Shown here: positions 44,289 through 53,222 of the stretch, one piece after another
How the letters are laid out: every line of letters starts with the position of its first letter
How positions within the stretch are numbered: the first letter of the stretch is position 1
Assembly (NCBI RefSeq): GCF_003807585.1
Contig: NZ_RMBX01000002.1
Coordinates: 558,001 to 622,000, forward strand
DNA length: 64,000 nucleotides
Source: Chitinophaga barathri
Lineage (GTDB): Bacteria > Bacteroidota > Bacteroidia > Chitinophagales > Chitinophagaceae
Reading direction: 5' to 3'
Program-made: the position numbers and the translations under genes
Notes under the pieces: generated by a model
Seen by the model: the letters and a program-made list of their open reading frames with translations, nothing else
Told to the model about the DNA's origin: nothing
Database searches by the model: none

Positions 44289-45434
44289 TTACTTCCTCCC
44301 TACTGCCACAAACATCGTATCCGCCTCCCGGTCATACCCTTTGATCACGCCACTCTCTTCTATCTCCAGCCCGCATTCGTTTCGTAAAAAAGCTACGGCA
44401 TCTTCATTTTCTTCCTTAAAAACGGAGCAGGTGATATATACCAGTCTTCCGCCCGGCTCCAGTAAAGGCGTTACATGTTTCGCGATCTGTTTCTGCAAAG
44501 CCGCATACTCCGCGATCTTCTTCTCTGAAAAATAATACAAATTTTCGGGAGAACGTCCCCAGGTGCCGGAGCCGCTGCAAGGCGCATCAAGGATGATGCC
44601 GTTGAACGGGCGCAGGCCGGTGACGGGTTTGGTAAGATCCAGTACGCGGGCATCGTAGTTCTTAATGCCGGCGTCTGCAAAACGTTTACGCAGATTCTCG
44701 AGGATGCTGCTGCGCACATCGCTCACCGTAAGCTGGATGGAAGGTTGTGTATCATGCAGCAGGATGGACTTGCCACCGCTGGCTGCGCAGCAGTCCCACC
44801 AGCGTTCTTTGGTTTTGGGTTGAAAACGCTGACCTGTTTCCTGGGAGGAAAGATCCTGTATCTCGTAAGTATTTTTGTCCGGGAGTATCTGCTCTGTTTT
44901 GATGCCGTTCGGCAAAGCAATGGTATGTTCGCCGATTGTTTCGTATTCCACACCGGCGGTTTCCAGCAAACGCAGGATAGCTGCTTTTTTGCCGGGGCGG
45001 GCGCGGATGAATAATTTGGGTTGTTGCAGATAAGATAAAGTAAATGCCCCGGGTGTTATGCCTTCTGAAAGGTGAGACAGGAAAGGAAAAACCTCAGCGG
45101 CATCCCAGCTCAGCTCCAGGAAATTCAGCTTGTCACTAACAGTATCGGTTATACGTTCATTCCATTCGGGCTTGAAGAAGTTTAACAACGCGTCGGAAGA
45201 TTGTTCGCAGAGGAAAGCGCCCAGCAGCATTCTTTCCTGCACAGGCATTTGTTCCTGCCATTTGCCGAGGCGGTAAAACTGGTACACCAGCTGCTGTATG
45301 CGCCTGCGGTCGCGGCTGCCCATGTGAGGGCGGGCTTTGAAGAAACTCTTCAGGAAGTGATGCAAAGGCAGGCTGCCGTCATATTCATCTATGATCCCGG
45401 CGGCGGCATTCATGTAATTTTCCCAACGCGTCAT
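44289..45434 (-). CDS. RsmB/NOP-family RNA (cytosine-5) methyltransferase
   Basis: About 381 residues from the ATG at 45434. The N-terminal helical part resembles the NusB-like region of RsmB (GSRDRRRIQQLVYQFYRLGK). The SAM-dependent domain has WWDCCAASGGKSILLHDTQP, DVRSSILENLRKRFADAGI, LDAPCSGSGTWGRSPENLYY and YITCSVFKEENEDAV. The two cysteines in DAPCSGSG and TCSV are those used for m5C formation. Probable substrate 16S rRNA, but other RNA is possible. It is divergent from the sigma gene at 45553. Confidence 0.93.
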   Translation of the reverse strand: MTRWENYMNAAAGIIDEYDGSLPLHHFLKSFFKARPHMGSRDRRRIQQLVYQFYRLGKWQEQMPVQERMLLGAFLCEQSSDALLNFFKPEWNERITDTVSDKLNFLELSWDAAEVFPFLSHLSEGITPGAFTLSYLQQPKLFIRARPGKKAAILRLLETAGVEYETIGEHTIALPNGIKTEQILPDKNTYEIQDLSSQETGQRFQPKTKERWWDCCAASGGKSILLHDTQPSIQLTVSDVRSSILENLRKRFADAGIKNYDARVLDLTKPVTGLRPFNGIILDAPCSGSGTWGRSPENLYYFSEKKIAEYAALQKQIAKHVTPLLEPGGRLVYITCSVFKEENEDAVAFLRNECGLEIEESGVIKGYDREADTMFVAVGRK

Positions 45435-45503
45435 GGGGGCAAAGATAAAACAAACCGGCTGCCGGCCCATAGACCGAGTTAACCAAATGATAATATTGCT
45501 TTT

Positions 45504-45533
45504 TTTGCGGCCCTTGGTGTTTATTTAACTTTA
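45504..45533 (+). promoter_or_regulatory. Promoter of the sigma/FecR/TonB operon
   Basis: TTTG at 45504-45507 and TAACTTTA at 45526-45533 are separated by 18 bases. That fits the Bacteroidota TTTG/TAnnTTTG pattern except for the last base. Transcription would begin near 45539, 14 bases before the ATG. Confidence 0.6.
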
Positions 45534-45552
45534 CAGCACTAACAACAGCCGT

Positions 45553-46143
45553 ATGAACCATTTGAGCGACGAAGACCTGATGGAACTGGTCGTTGACGGC
45601 AACGAAATTGCTTTTGCAGGGCTGGTGGACAGGTACAGCAAAGACCTTTACAAACTTATTTACAAAAGAGTTAAAGACGATGATATAACAAAAGATATCG
45701 TACAGGAGATATTTATCTCCTTATGGAAAAACCGGCATACCATCACCGTCAAACAATCCTTATTCCCTTACCTCTACCAGGCCGCCATTTACGAAGTAGT
45801 GGACCATACCCTGCGTGCGGGTAAAGAGATCGCCTTTAAAACAAGCCTCCTGTCACAGGAAGACCATATACAACCCTCCATCTCACAGGAAATAGAGACG
45901 GAGGACCTCCGGCGGGAAATTGACCGTACCGTAGCCCGTATGCCCCAAACCATGCGGACCGTTTTCTGCCTGAGCCGTTACGAATACCTGTCTGTAAGAG
46001 AGATTGCCGGAAAGCTGCACTTGTCCGAGCAAACCGTAAAAAACAATATCACCCTTGCCATGCAGCGCCTGCGCGTCAGCCTCGACCGCAATAAACTCCC
46101 CCTTTTTATCACTTCCGGATTCTGGATGGCCGGTTACCTGTAG
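45553..46143 (+). CDS. ECF-family RNA polymerase sigma-70 factor
   Basis: 196 residues. Region 2: DEDLMELVVDGNEIAFAGLV and RVKDDDITKDIVQEIFISLW. Region 4: ARMPQTMRTVFCLSRYEYLS with helix-turn-helix VREIAGKLHLSEQTVKNNI. It has its own promoter and is followed by a FecR gene and a TonB receptor with an STN domain. It should activate the receptor-lipoprotein genes when the receptor is loaded. Confidence 0.95.
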   Translation: MNHLSDEDLMELVVDGNEIAFAGLVDRYSKDLYKLIYKRVKDDDITKDIVQEIFISLWKNRHTITVKQSLFPYLYQAAIYEVVDHTLRAGKEIAFKTSLLSQEDHIQPSISQEIETEDLRREIDRTVARMPQTMRTVFCLSRYEYLSVREIAGKLHLSEQTVKNNITLAMQRLRVSLDRNKLPLFITSGFWMAGYL

Positions 46144-46213
46144 ATACCGGCTTTTATTTTACTTAACATTTTGGTAACGGTACCATGCCTCCGTTTTGCC
46201 GGTTATACTGGTG

Positions 46214-47170
46214 ATGACAAAACTAACCGGCCAGGAGCAAGCCAGACTGCTGCTCCAGCGATACAAAAACCGGCAATGTACCCCGGAAGAAGAAGAACTG
46301 GTACGCCGGTGGTTCGAAGCCATGGGCCATGATGCCGCATTGCCGGCGGAAGACGAGATGGACCGTTCCGTTTCTCAACTGATGCCACGCATCATGCAGG
46401 GGATACAGGAGAAAAAAACCGGGCCTGCCAGACCGCGCCGCCAGGTGTACCTGTTACGCGCCGCGGCGGCCGTGGCGATCTTTGCGCTCGGTACGCTCGT
46501 ATACCTGCTCATTCCCAAAGCCACACAAACCTTTGTTACCGCCATGGGTGAAAGACGGGAGTTCCTTTTACCGGACGGCACCAGCGTATTCCTGAACGCC
46601 GCATCGGAGATGCGGATAAACGCGGACTTTTCACAGCAAAAACGAGAAGTATGGCTTAGCGGGGAAGGTTTTTTCACAGTGGCGCAAGACCCGGGGCATC
46701 CCTTTATCGTGCACACGGGCAGCCTGCGCACCCATGTGCTCGGTACTTCCTTTGACATACACGCATACCCCGGCGGCGACATCAGGGTGGCTGTGCGTAC
46801 GGGAAAGGTCAGTATTCTGAAAGAAAACACCGTGCTTACGCCGGGCCTTACCGGCAACCAATCCCTCAGTTATCATAACCGGACCGGCCAGTATGAGATA
46901 AAACCCTGCAAGGCGGAGCAATCCGCCGCCTGGAAAAACGACGAATTATTCTTCGACGAAACTCCGCTCAGCGAAATAGTGGCGGCACTTGCCAGGCATT
47001 ATAATGCAGACCTGCAATTGACGGGCCCTGTACCGGCAGGCTGCCGTTACACGGTCAGTTTCAAACAGCAGGCTTTACCGCAGGTACTCTCCGTACTGGC
47101 AAGCCTCAGCGGCATCACCTACAAAACAGAAGGCAAAAAAATCATTATAAACCCTCAAACCTGTAATTAG
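46214..47170 (+). CDS. FecR-family anti-sigma factor
   Basis: 318 residues from the ATG at 46214; an in-frame TTG at 46196 is less likely. A cytoplasmic N-terminal part precedes a transmembrane helix at about 82-100 (RAAAAVAIFALGTLVYLLI). The periplasmic FecR domain at about 110-205 has LPDGTSVFLNAASEMRI and VWLSGEGFFTVAQDPGHPF. The C-terminal DUF4974 part is at about 245-315 (ITYKTEGKKIIINPQ). It couples the STN receptor at 47286 to the sigma factor just upstream, the standard order for such switches. Confidence 0.94.
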   Translation: MTKLTGQEQARLLLQRYKNRQCTPEEEELVRRWFEAMGHDAALPAEDEMDRSVSQLMPRIMQGIQEKKTGPARPRRQVYLLRAAAAVAIFALGTLVYLLIPKATQTFVTAMGERREFLLPDGTSVFLNAASEMRINADFSQQKREVWLSGEGFFTVAQDPGHPFIVHTGSLRTHVLGTSFDIHAYPGGDIRVAVRTGKVSILKENTVLTPGLTGNQSLSYHNRTGQYEIKPCKAEQSAAWKNDELFFDETPLSEIVAALARHYNADLQLTGPVPAGCRYTVSFKQQALPQVLSVLASLSGITYKTEGKKIIINPQTCN

Positions 47171-47285
47171 ACATGTAACAGAAAGGACCAAAAAAAGACG
47201 GGAAATGCTACTAACATTCCCCGCTTTAAAGCGCCAAAGCGCAAAGACATTAATAAGCTCTAGTCATTAAAATCTTTGTTCAAAA

Positions 47286-50200
47286 ATGCAACTTTTTTAC
47301 CAAAAGAAGAGCCCCGCCAAAGGCTTGTTTCCCTATTTATCTATTCTGAAACTTTTTGCCCGGCGGATGTTCCTTATTATAACCATCGCCTGTACCCATC
47401 TTTACAGTAAGCAGGCAATGGGTTTTCAAACCACAGGGGATATCCGCAAAACCCTGGTCACCGTGAGCTTTAACAACCTGCCGCTCAAAGAGGCTTTCGC
47501 TGTGATAGAACAGAAAACCGGTCTTTCCATCGGTTACAATTCCAACCAGATAGATCCCAGGCGGAAAGTAAGCATCGATGCAAAAAACCTGGCGGTCGCA
47601 ACAGTTTTGCAGCAATTACTGGCAGGTTACAAAATAGTGCTGACGCAGCCGGACGCTACCCATGTGCTGATCAGGCCACAGGAGTCCGCCGCTTTGCCTG
47701 CCGCCGGCGTTAAGCGGGCCAATGGCGGCATCCGCGGGCGTATCGTGGAGTTCGAAACCTCCGCGCCCATTCCCGGCGCAACCGTTTTGCTGGAAGGCGC
47801 TTCGCGCGGAGCAGTGTCCGATGCGGCGGGATATTACCGGCTTACGGAAGTGCCCGCGGGGAAACACGTGCTGCTGGTGTCTATGATCGGCTTCCAGAAA
47901 GAACGCGTGCCCGGTGTGGATGTACGGGAAGGAAAGGAAACTGTGACGGACATCAGGCTGAAAGGGTCTGTGCTGGCGGAAGTAGTGATCAGCAGCAGCC
48001 GTACCAGGACCAAAACGCCTGTTGCTTACTCCAGCATCAAAGACCTGGTGACCGAAATAAGAGCCTCACGGATGGTGGTATCCGGCATTTCCAGCGAGCA
48101 GATCAGCAAAACCGGCGACCGCAATGCGGCGGAAGCGCTCAAACGCGTGTCCGGCCTTACCATCAAAGACGAAAAGTTCGTGATCGTGCGGGGGATGGAT
48201 ACACGCTACAATCTCACCTACCTGAACGACAACGTGGCCCCTTCCACAGAATTATACACACGCGATTTTTCCCTGGACCTGGTGCCCAGCAGGATCATCG
48301 ACCGTGTGCTGGTATACAAGTCCGCCAATCCTGAAATGCTGGCGGACATGACAGGCGGCGCGGTAAAGATATACACCAAGGACGCGAAGCTGGTACGGCA
48401 TTTCGATATAGAAGTGCAGGCAGGTTACCGGGCAAACAGTGCTTTTAAGGACATGTTATCCTATAAGGGCGGGCAATACGACTTCATGGGGTTCGACGAT
48501 GGCGCACGCAAGCTGCCTGCTATTGTGCCTGGTTACGGGGATTTTACCAAAACCAACATCAGCCAGGAAGCATATGCCAAAAACTTCAGCCCGGTATTGC
48601 AATACGGCAAGCGCACCGCCCTGCCGAACTTACAGGTAACAGCCAATTATTTTGACTATTTCAGGCTGGGTAAACGCCGTGTATCCTGGCTCACCTCCTT
48701 CAGCTACAAACATGAAGACCAGGTAAACGATATTTTCCGCGCCCAGGGCGTCGGCAACCCCGGCATCGGTACGCCGGATGACAGGATATTTTATGACCAG
48801 CAGGGCATTGAAAATGCGCAGCTGAGCCTTTTGCAGAACTTTACCTTTCCCCTGCGCGACAGCGGTAGCATACAGTTCAAGAATTTCCTGCTGAACCAGG
48901 GCCAGAAGTCCACCATTATCAGCCAAAGCCAGCCATCGGAATGGACGCCGGAGCTGCTTGAAACCGGCATGTTCAAACCTTTTTACAAAAACATCACGCT
49001 TTCCTACAGCCAGCGTTTTTTGTACGCGGGCAACCTGGGGGGCAAACATTACTTCGGCGGGGCAAAACGCAACCAGCTGCAATGGAACGCCGGGTACACC
49101 TACAGCAACCAGACGATCCCCGATCAGCGGCTGATACGCCTGCAGCAGGAAACCAGCCGGCTGAGCAATTATCCTGCGCCCGCCTTTAACCGGGAAGTGG
49201 AATGGAGGGCCCGCGTCCGGTCCTTTACAGAAAACGCTTCTTCAGACCCTTTTTACGGCATTATGTCCAGGGTATGGATCAGGAACAAGGAAAGCGTGTA
49301 CAACGGTATGGCGGACTATTCCCGCCTGCTGGCGCCCTGGCTTACCCTGCGCGCGGGTACTTTTCACCAGTGGAAGGAACGAAATGTATTCAGGCGCGTA
49401 TACCTCGTGCAGGAAGGCGATGTGCGGGGCAGCGGCGGCAATGACCAGCTGATAGGCCCGGGCGGCTACGGCGATTATATCGATCCTTACATTGTATTTT
49501 TTGGCGAGCAGGATCTGGGAAAGGTATGGAGCACCGAATACCTGCGGGACAATACCAGCGGCCTGAAAGTATTCGACCGTACCAATGGCGGCGATACCTA
49601 CGAGGCCACCGAACAGCAGAACACCGGTTACCTCGCGGCCAGCCTCACCCCCCTGCAAAACAAGCTCGATATCTATGCGGGCCTTCGCGTGGAATACAGC
49701 CGCCAGAAGCTGGCCGGCGCCATCTTTCACAGCCAGGAGCACATTACGGTACCTGTGTTCATCGACAACCGGAAAACACATTTTCTTCCCTCCGTGAATA
49801 TCACTTACCGCCCCATCAGCAAACTGTCGCTGCGGGGAGCCTACGGCCGCACGGTGAACAGGCCCGAATTCAGGGAGATCGCGCCTTACCGGGATATTGA
49901 CTATATCAACGGTATCAGCATCACCGGCAACCCTTACGTAGTGATGGCGGACATTCAAAACGTAGACGCCCGCCTGGAATTTTATCCAAACGATGAGGGC
50001 GATGTGCTCAGCGCAGGTATTTTTTACAAACACCTGAACCACCCGATTGAAAGGATCAGGACCGATACGAGGGTGGGCAGCGGCCTTCCCGCCATCTCCT
50101 TTCAGAATGCGGGGCGGGCCGAAGTGAAAGGCCTTGAAATAGAATTGCGTAAAACACTGAACGTGCTGCCCGGTAAGTTCTTCCGAAACTTTTCCATCAT

Positions 50201-50717
50201 GGGCAACCTCACGCTTATCAACAGCCAGGTGGTGAAAGATAGCAACGATGTAAAAAAAGATCCCACCGCCATCGCGGGAATTTCGGATACCATCCGCAGG
50301 CAACTGCAGGGGCAGGCTCCCTACATCATCAACGCCGGCGTGTATTACGACAATGCGGCCAGCGGCACCAAAGTGACCCTGGTATATAATGTTGCCGGTA
50401 CGCGCATCTATGCGGCCGGGCCCTCTTTCCTGCGGTCCGCCCAGTTCCCCGGTTCGCTGTACAGGGGCTCGCTGTTCGAACTGCCCCGTCACCTGCTGGA
50501 CTTCACTGTGAGCCAGCGCGTTTTCAGGTCGCTGCAAATAAAAGCCACTATTCAGAACCTGCTGAACGAGCCGATCAGGATGGCGGAAGATTTTGACGGC
50601 AATTTCAAATACACGAAAGGCGGATGGGACAGTGAGGGGAACATCACCGGCGATACCAAAGCGCTGAACTTCAATCCCGGCCGGTACTACGTGCTGAACT
50701 TCATTTATTCCTTTTAA
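47286..50717 (+). CDS. TonB-dependent receptor with STN domain, not paired with SusD
   Basis: 1143 residues. A long N-terminal extension precedes a hydrophobic signal segment (RRMFLIITIACTHLYSKQAM). STN domain at about 57-130 (VSFNNLPLKEAFAVIEQKTG). Carboxypeptidase-regulatory-like domain at about 147-230 (GRIVEFETSAPIPGATVLLE). The plug has ALKRVSGLTIKDEKFVIVRG and NLTYLNDNVAPS, a pattern of general TonB receptors rather than SusC, and the barrel ends GRYYVLNFIYSF. No susD follows; three exported lipoproteins do. The STN domain implies signalling to the FecR/sigma pair upstream. Ligand unknown: could be a peptide, glycan or metal complex. Confidence 0.92.
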   Translation: MQLFYQKKSPAKGLFPYLSILKLFARRMFLIITIACTHLYSKQAMGFQTTGDIRKTLVTVSFNNLPLKEAFAVIEQKTGLSIGYNSNQIDPRRKVSIDAKNLAVATVLQQLLAGYKIVLTQPDATHVLIRPQESAALPAAGVKRANGGIRGRIVEFETSAPIPGATVLLEGASRGAVSDAAGYYRLTEVPAGKHVLLVSMIGFQKERVPGVDVREGKETVTDIRLKGSVLAEVVISSSRTRTKTPVAYSSIKDLVTEIRASRMVVSGISSEQISKTGDRNAAEALKRVSGLTIKDEKFVIVRGMDTRYNLTYLNDNVAPSTELYTRDFSLDLVPSRIIDRVLVYKSANPEMLADMTGGAVKIYTKDAKLVRHFDIEVQAGYRANSAFKDMLSYKGGQYDFMGFDDGARKLPAIVPGYGDFTKTNISQEAYAKNFSPVLQYGKRTALPNLQVTANYFDYFRLGKRRVSWLTSFSYKHEDQVNDIFRAQGVGNPGIGTPDDRIFYDQQGIENAQLSLLQNFTFPLRDSGSIQFKNFLLNQGQKSTIISQSQPSEWTPELLETGMFKPFYKNITLSYSQRFLYAGNLGGKHYFGGAKRNQLQWNAGYTYSNQTIPDQRLIRLQQETSRLSNYPAPAFNREVEWRARVRSFTENASSDPFYGIMSRVWIRNKESVYNGMADYSRLLAPWLTLRAGTFHQWKERNVFRRVYLVQEGDVRGSGGNDQLIGPGGYGDYIDPYIVFFGEQDLGKVWSTEYLRDNTSGLKVFDRTNGGDTYEATEQQNTGYLAASLTPLQNKLDIYAGLRVEYSRQKLAGAIFHSQEHITVPVFIDNRKTHFLPSVNITYRPISKLSLRGAYGRTVNRPEFREIAPYRDIDYINGISITGNPYVVMADIQNVDARLEFYPNDEGDVLSAGIFYKHLNHPIERIRTDTRVGSGLPAISFQNAGRAEVKGLEIELRKTLNVLPGKFFRNFSIMGNLTLINSQVVKDSNDVKKDPTAIAGISDTIRRQLQGQAPYIINAGVYYDNAASGTKVTLVYNVAGTRIYAAGPSFLRSAQFPGSLYRGSLFELPRHLLDFTVSQRVFRSLQIKATIQNLLNEPIRMAEDFDGNFKYTKGGWDSEGNITGDTKALNFNPGRYYVLNFIYSF

Positions 50718-50735
50718 CGATAAGCAGAACAAGAC

Positions 50736-52295
50736 ATGAAAATAAACACATCAATATACCGTAAGCCCGCAGTGCTTTTCCTGGTGCTGCTGCTGGCCGC
50801 TTCCTGCAAAAAGGCGGACCGGGCGTATGACAAATTGCTGGACATCCCTGAACTTGAGCTGGGCAGCGGGTTCATTTACAAAGGCTCCTACCTGGTGGGA
50901 GACACCATGGTGATGTATGGCCGGCTGAACCCTTCCAAAAGCGATTTCAAAGTAAGGATAGGGAATGCAGCCGCGCCGATGCTGGCATGGAGGAACATCC
51001 CGAAAGACTCGCTGGGCGTAGGCGGCAGCATCTTTGCGAACGGCCTCGACGAAGTGAAACTCAAGATCACTTCCGCCATGGGCGCCGGAGAAGAAAGACA
51101 GGTACACATCACCTCGGGGGGCCTTACCATCGAAGGACCTGCTGTAGACATCCTGCTTACTTCCCCCGATACCACTTCCTTCAACTACGCACTCCGGCTG
51201 GGCCTGTATTATTACATGCCGGAAGCCGGTACAAAACTGTTCTATTGCGTGAATGGGAAAGGAAGCATCTACCTTTACGAATCCGGCATCATCAAAGCGA
51301 TCCGCAACCGCAGAGCTTCCGCCATTGTAACCGATTTCACGGACCAGTACGGCAGTTTTACCATCCATACCCTGTACGGCGGCGGGGCGGACTTCCATGA
51401 ACGTTACGTGTATTTTTCCGCCCTCACTGAGGAAAACAGTACTGAAGCGGCCAGCAATCACATCTTCCGCCTGTGCCGTTATGATATGGAAACGCAGGAA
51501 CTGAAAGCACTGAACCGCACGCTCATTCCGAAAGATCCCAATATGGCCACCCTGGAGCGCGCCTTCCTTCCTTACGAAGGCAACATATCAGCGGCGAAAC
51601 TACAGGCGGTAACCGGTATTTTCCCGGATAGCTCCGGCAACGTTGTACTGGCCATGCAACATTTCATCCATCAACCCACCCCCCTGAACAACCGGCTGAA
51701 CATCATAGCCAATCTGCGGGCAGACGGGGCTCTGAAATACCAGTTCAAAAACCAGGACTACAACTTCCAGTATTACGATCCCGCTTCCGGCGGCTTAAAG
51801 AATACCCGCAACGTTCCCGGCGTATCCATTGCAGGAGACAAGTACCGCATATCGCCCAACGAAAAATTACTATACCAGATATCACCGGTGGGCTGGACCA
51901 ACAGCGGCTATAAAATGTACGACCTGATAACCGGCGACCTTCTGAACAGTTTCACACCAAAGGAAGAAACCGGCAACTGGGTGCTGGAAGGCCCTTTCAG
52001 CTCGCTTACTTTCAGGGACCAGCACGGCTTCAGCAATTTCTACAGTCATTTCCCCTTGCCCGGCAAAAGATTGTTGCTGTTGCTGAACCGGTTCCAATAT
52101 TTATCGGAGCACAGAACCACCGTACTGAACTTCTCCAGCCATACCGCTTCGCCTTACGCGCCTCTCCTGGATGAAGGGGGCCTTTTCGACAATGGCAGTT
52201 ACATCGAGGATCCCGTGCTGAACTATGATGAGCAGGGGCACCTGTATATTTTCTCCGCCACGGCAAGGGAAATACTTAAAACAGAAAAAAAATAA
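50736..52295 (+). CDS. Hypothetical surface or periplasmic lipoprotein (519 aa)
   Basis: Lipoprotein signal peptide with lipobox LLLAASC (cysteine 24). The N-terminal part, to about residue 140, looks strand-rich and immunoglobulin/IPT-like (YLVGDTMVMYGRLNPSKSDF, ERQVHITSGGLTIEGPAVDI). The remainder has repeated strand motifs such as YKMYDLITGDLLNSFTPKEE and LNYDEQGHLYIFSATAREI that could form a beta-propeller. No family recognised. It starts 18 bases after the TonB receptor and is followed by a DUF4397-like lipoprotein after 3 bases. The operon position is where SusD/E-type proteins normally sit. Confidence 0.85.
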   Translation: MKINTSIYRKPAVLFLVLLLAASCKKADRAYDKLLDIPELELGSGFIYKGSYLVGDTMVMYGRLNPSKSDFKVRIGNAAAPMLAWRNIPKDSLGVGGSIFANGLDEVKLKITSAMGAGEERQVHITSGGLTIEGPAVDILLTSPDTTSFNYALRLGLYYYMPEAGTKLFYCVNGKGSIYLYESGIIKAIRNRRASAIVTDFTDQYGSFTIHTLYGGGADFHERYVYFSALTEENSTEAASNHIFRLCRYDMETQELKALNRTLIPKDPNMATLERAFLPYEGNISAAKLQAVTGIFPDSSGNVVLAMQHFIHQPTPLNNRLNIIANLRADGALKYQFKNQDYNFQYYDPASGGLKNTRNVPGVSIAGDKYRISPNEKLLYQISPVGWTNSGYKMYDLITGDLLNSFTPKEETGNWVLEGPFSSLTFRDQHGFSNFYSHFPLPGKRLLLLLNRFQYLSEHRTTVLNFSSHTASPYAPLLDEGGLFDNGSYIEDPVLNYDEQGHLYIFSATAREILKTEKK

Positions 52296-52298
52296 GTC

Positions 52299-53198
52299 AT
52301 GTACATCTCCGCTATATACCATAAGCCCGGAAAGCGCCGTCTTATTACATCTTGTGTGATGGCCGGCATCCTGTGCATAACAGGCGGCGCCTGTAAAAAA
52401 CTGCAACCGGCAAACGATATTCCGCCGGACGCGGCCGTCAATTTATTTAACGCCTCCCAGGTTATACAGGCCACCGGTCCTTTTGACCAGAAAAAAATAT
52501 ACGTGGACGGGTACGATACTACCGGCTCACAATATGTATACTTCAATTACCAGTCCGGCCGGCCACTGGAATACCCCGTGGAAACCCTGGCGCCCGGTAC
52601 CGTGCCAGGCATTCCCTATATGCGGCTGCAGGCGGGCAGTCACGAATTCACATTCACGAATGCCGCAAAATTCAAAGCAGGCGATATCAGTTCGGATTTC
52701 CCCGCGGGCACGCTGCATCAGTTATACCTGGCAGACGGCATCCCGGCATCAGACAGTCTTGCTACCTACAACGTGCTGCGCGTGGAAGAAGACCGCAGGC
52801 AGCCGGCGGGAAAGGTGCGCGTAAGATTTGTACATCTCAGCCCCGATGCCGGCAATTTCAAAATGTACCGTATGGACGCGAACAATAACCGCCTATTTAG
52901 CGGCCTGCCTGCCGAAATCACTTATGGCGCCGCATCGCCGTACGCAGAACTGGATACGGCCGGAGCTATCAACCAGCGGCTGGTGCTGCATTATTTCCAG
53001 GGCGCGGATACATTGTCCAGTCTCCTTTCCACTTCCGTTCCGGCTGAGCCGGGCACTTCCTACGTCATTGTGATCAACGGGTTTAAGGGAAAACACGCTA
53101 TTAAAAATCCGACCGGCCGCAGCCAGTCCGGCACTGTGGAATACGAAACCATCAATTTTGAAGCTACGCTGGCAGGTTATGTGCGGCGCAGCTATTGA
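52299..53198 (+). CDS. DUF4397-domain lipoprotein
   Basis: 299 residues with a lipoprotein signal (CITGGACKK, cysteine 32). The first half is strand-rich (AAVNLFNASQVIQATGPFDQ, IPYMRLQAGSHEFTFTNA). The second half has the DUF4397 hallmark VRFVHLSPDAGNFKMYRMD and a matching end TSYVIVINGFKGKH; the first half may be a divergent second copy. DUF4397 proteins are secreted, of unknown role. It is co-directional with the receptor and probably exposed on the same membrane. Confidence 0.85.
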   Translation: MYISAIYHKPGKRRLITSCVMAGILCITGGACKKLQPANDIPPDAAVNLFNASQVIQATGPFDQKKIYVDGYDTTGSQYVYFNYQSGRPLEYPVETLAPGTVPGIPYMRLQAGSHEFTFTNAAKFKAGDISSDFPAGTLHQLYLADGIPASDSLATYNVLRVEEDRRQPAGKVRVRFVHLSPDAGNFKMYRMDANNNRLFSGLPAEITYGAASPYAELDTAGAINQRLVLHYFQGADTLSSLLSTSVPAEPGTSYVIVINGFKGKHAIKNPTGRSQSGTVEYETINFEATLAGYVRRSY

Positions 53199-53222
53199 TC
53201 AGCAAAACAATACTTTATCAGT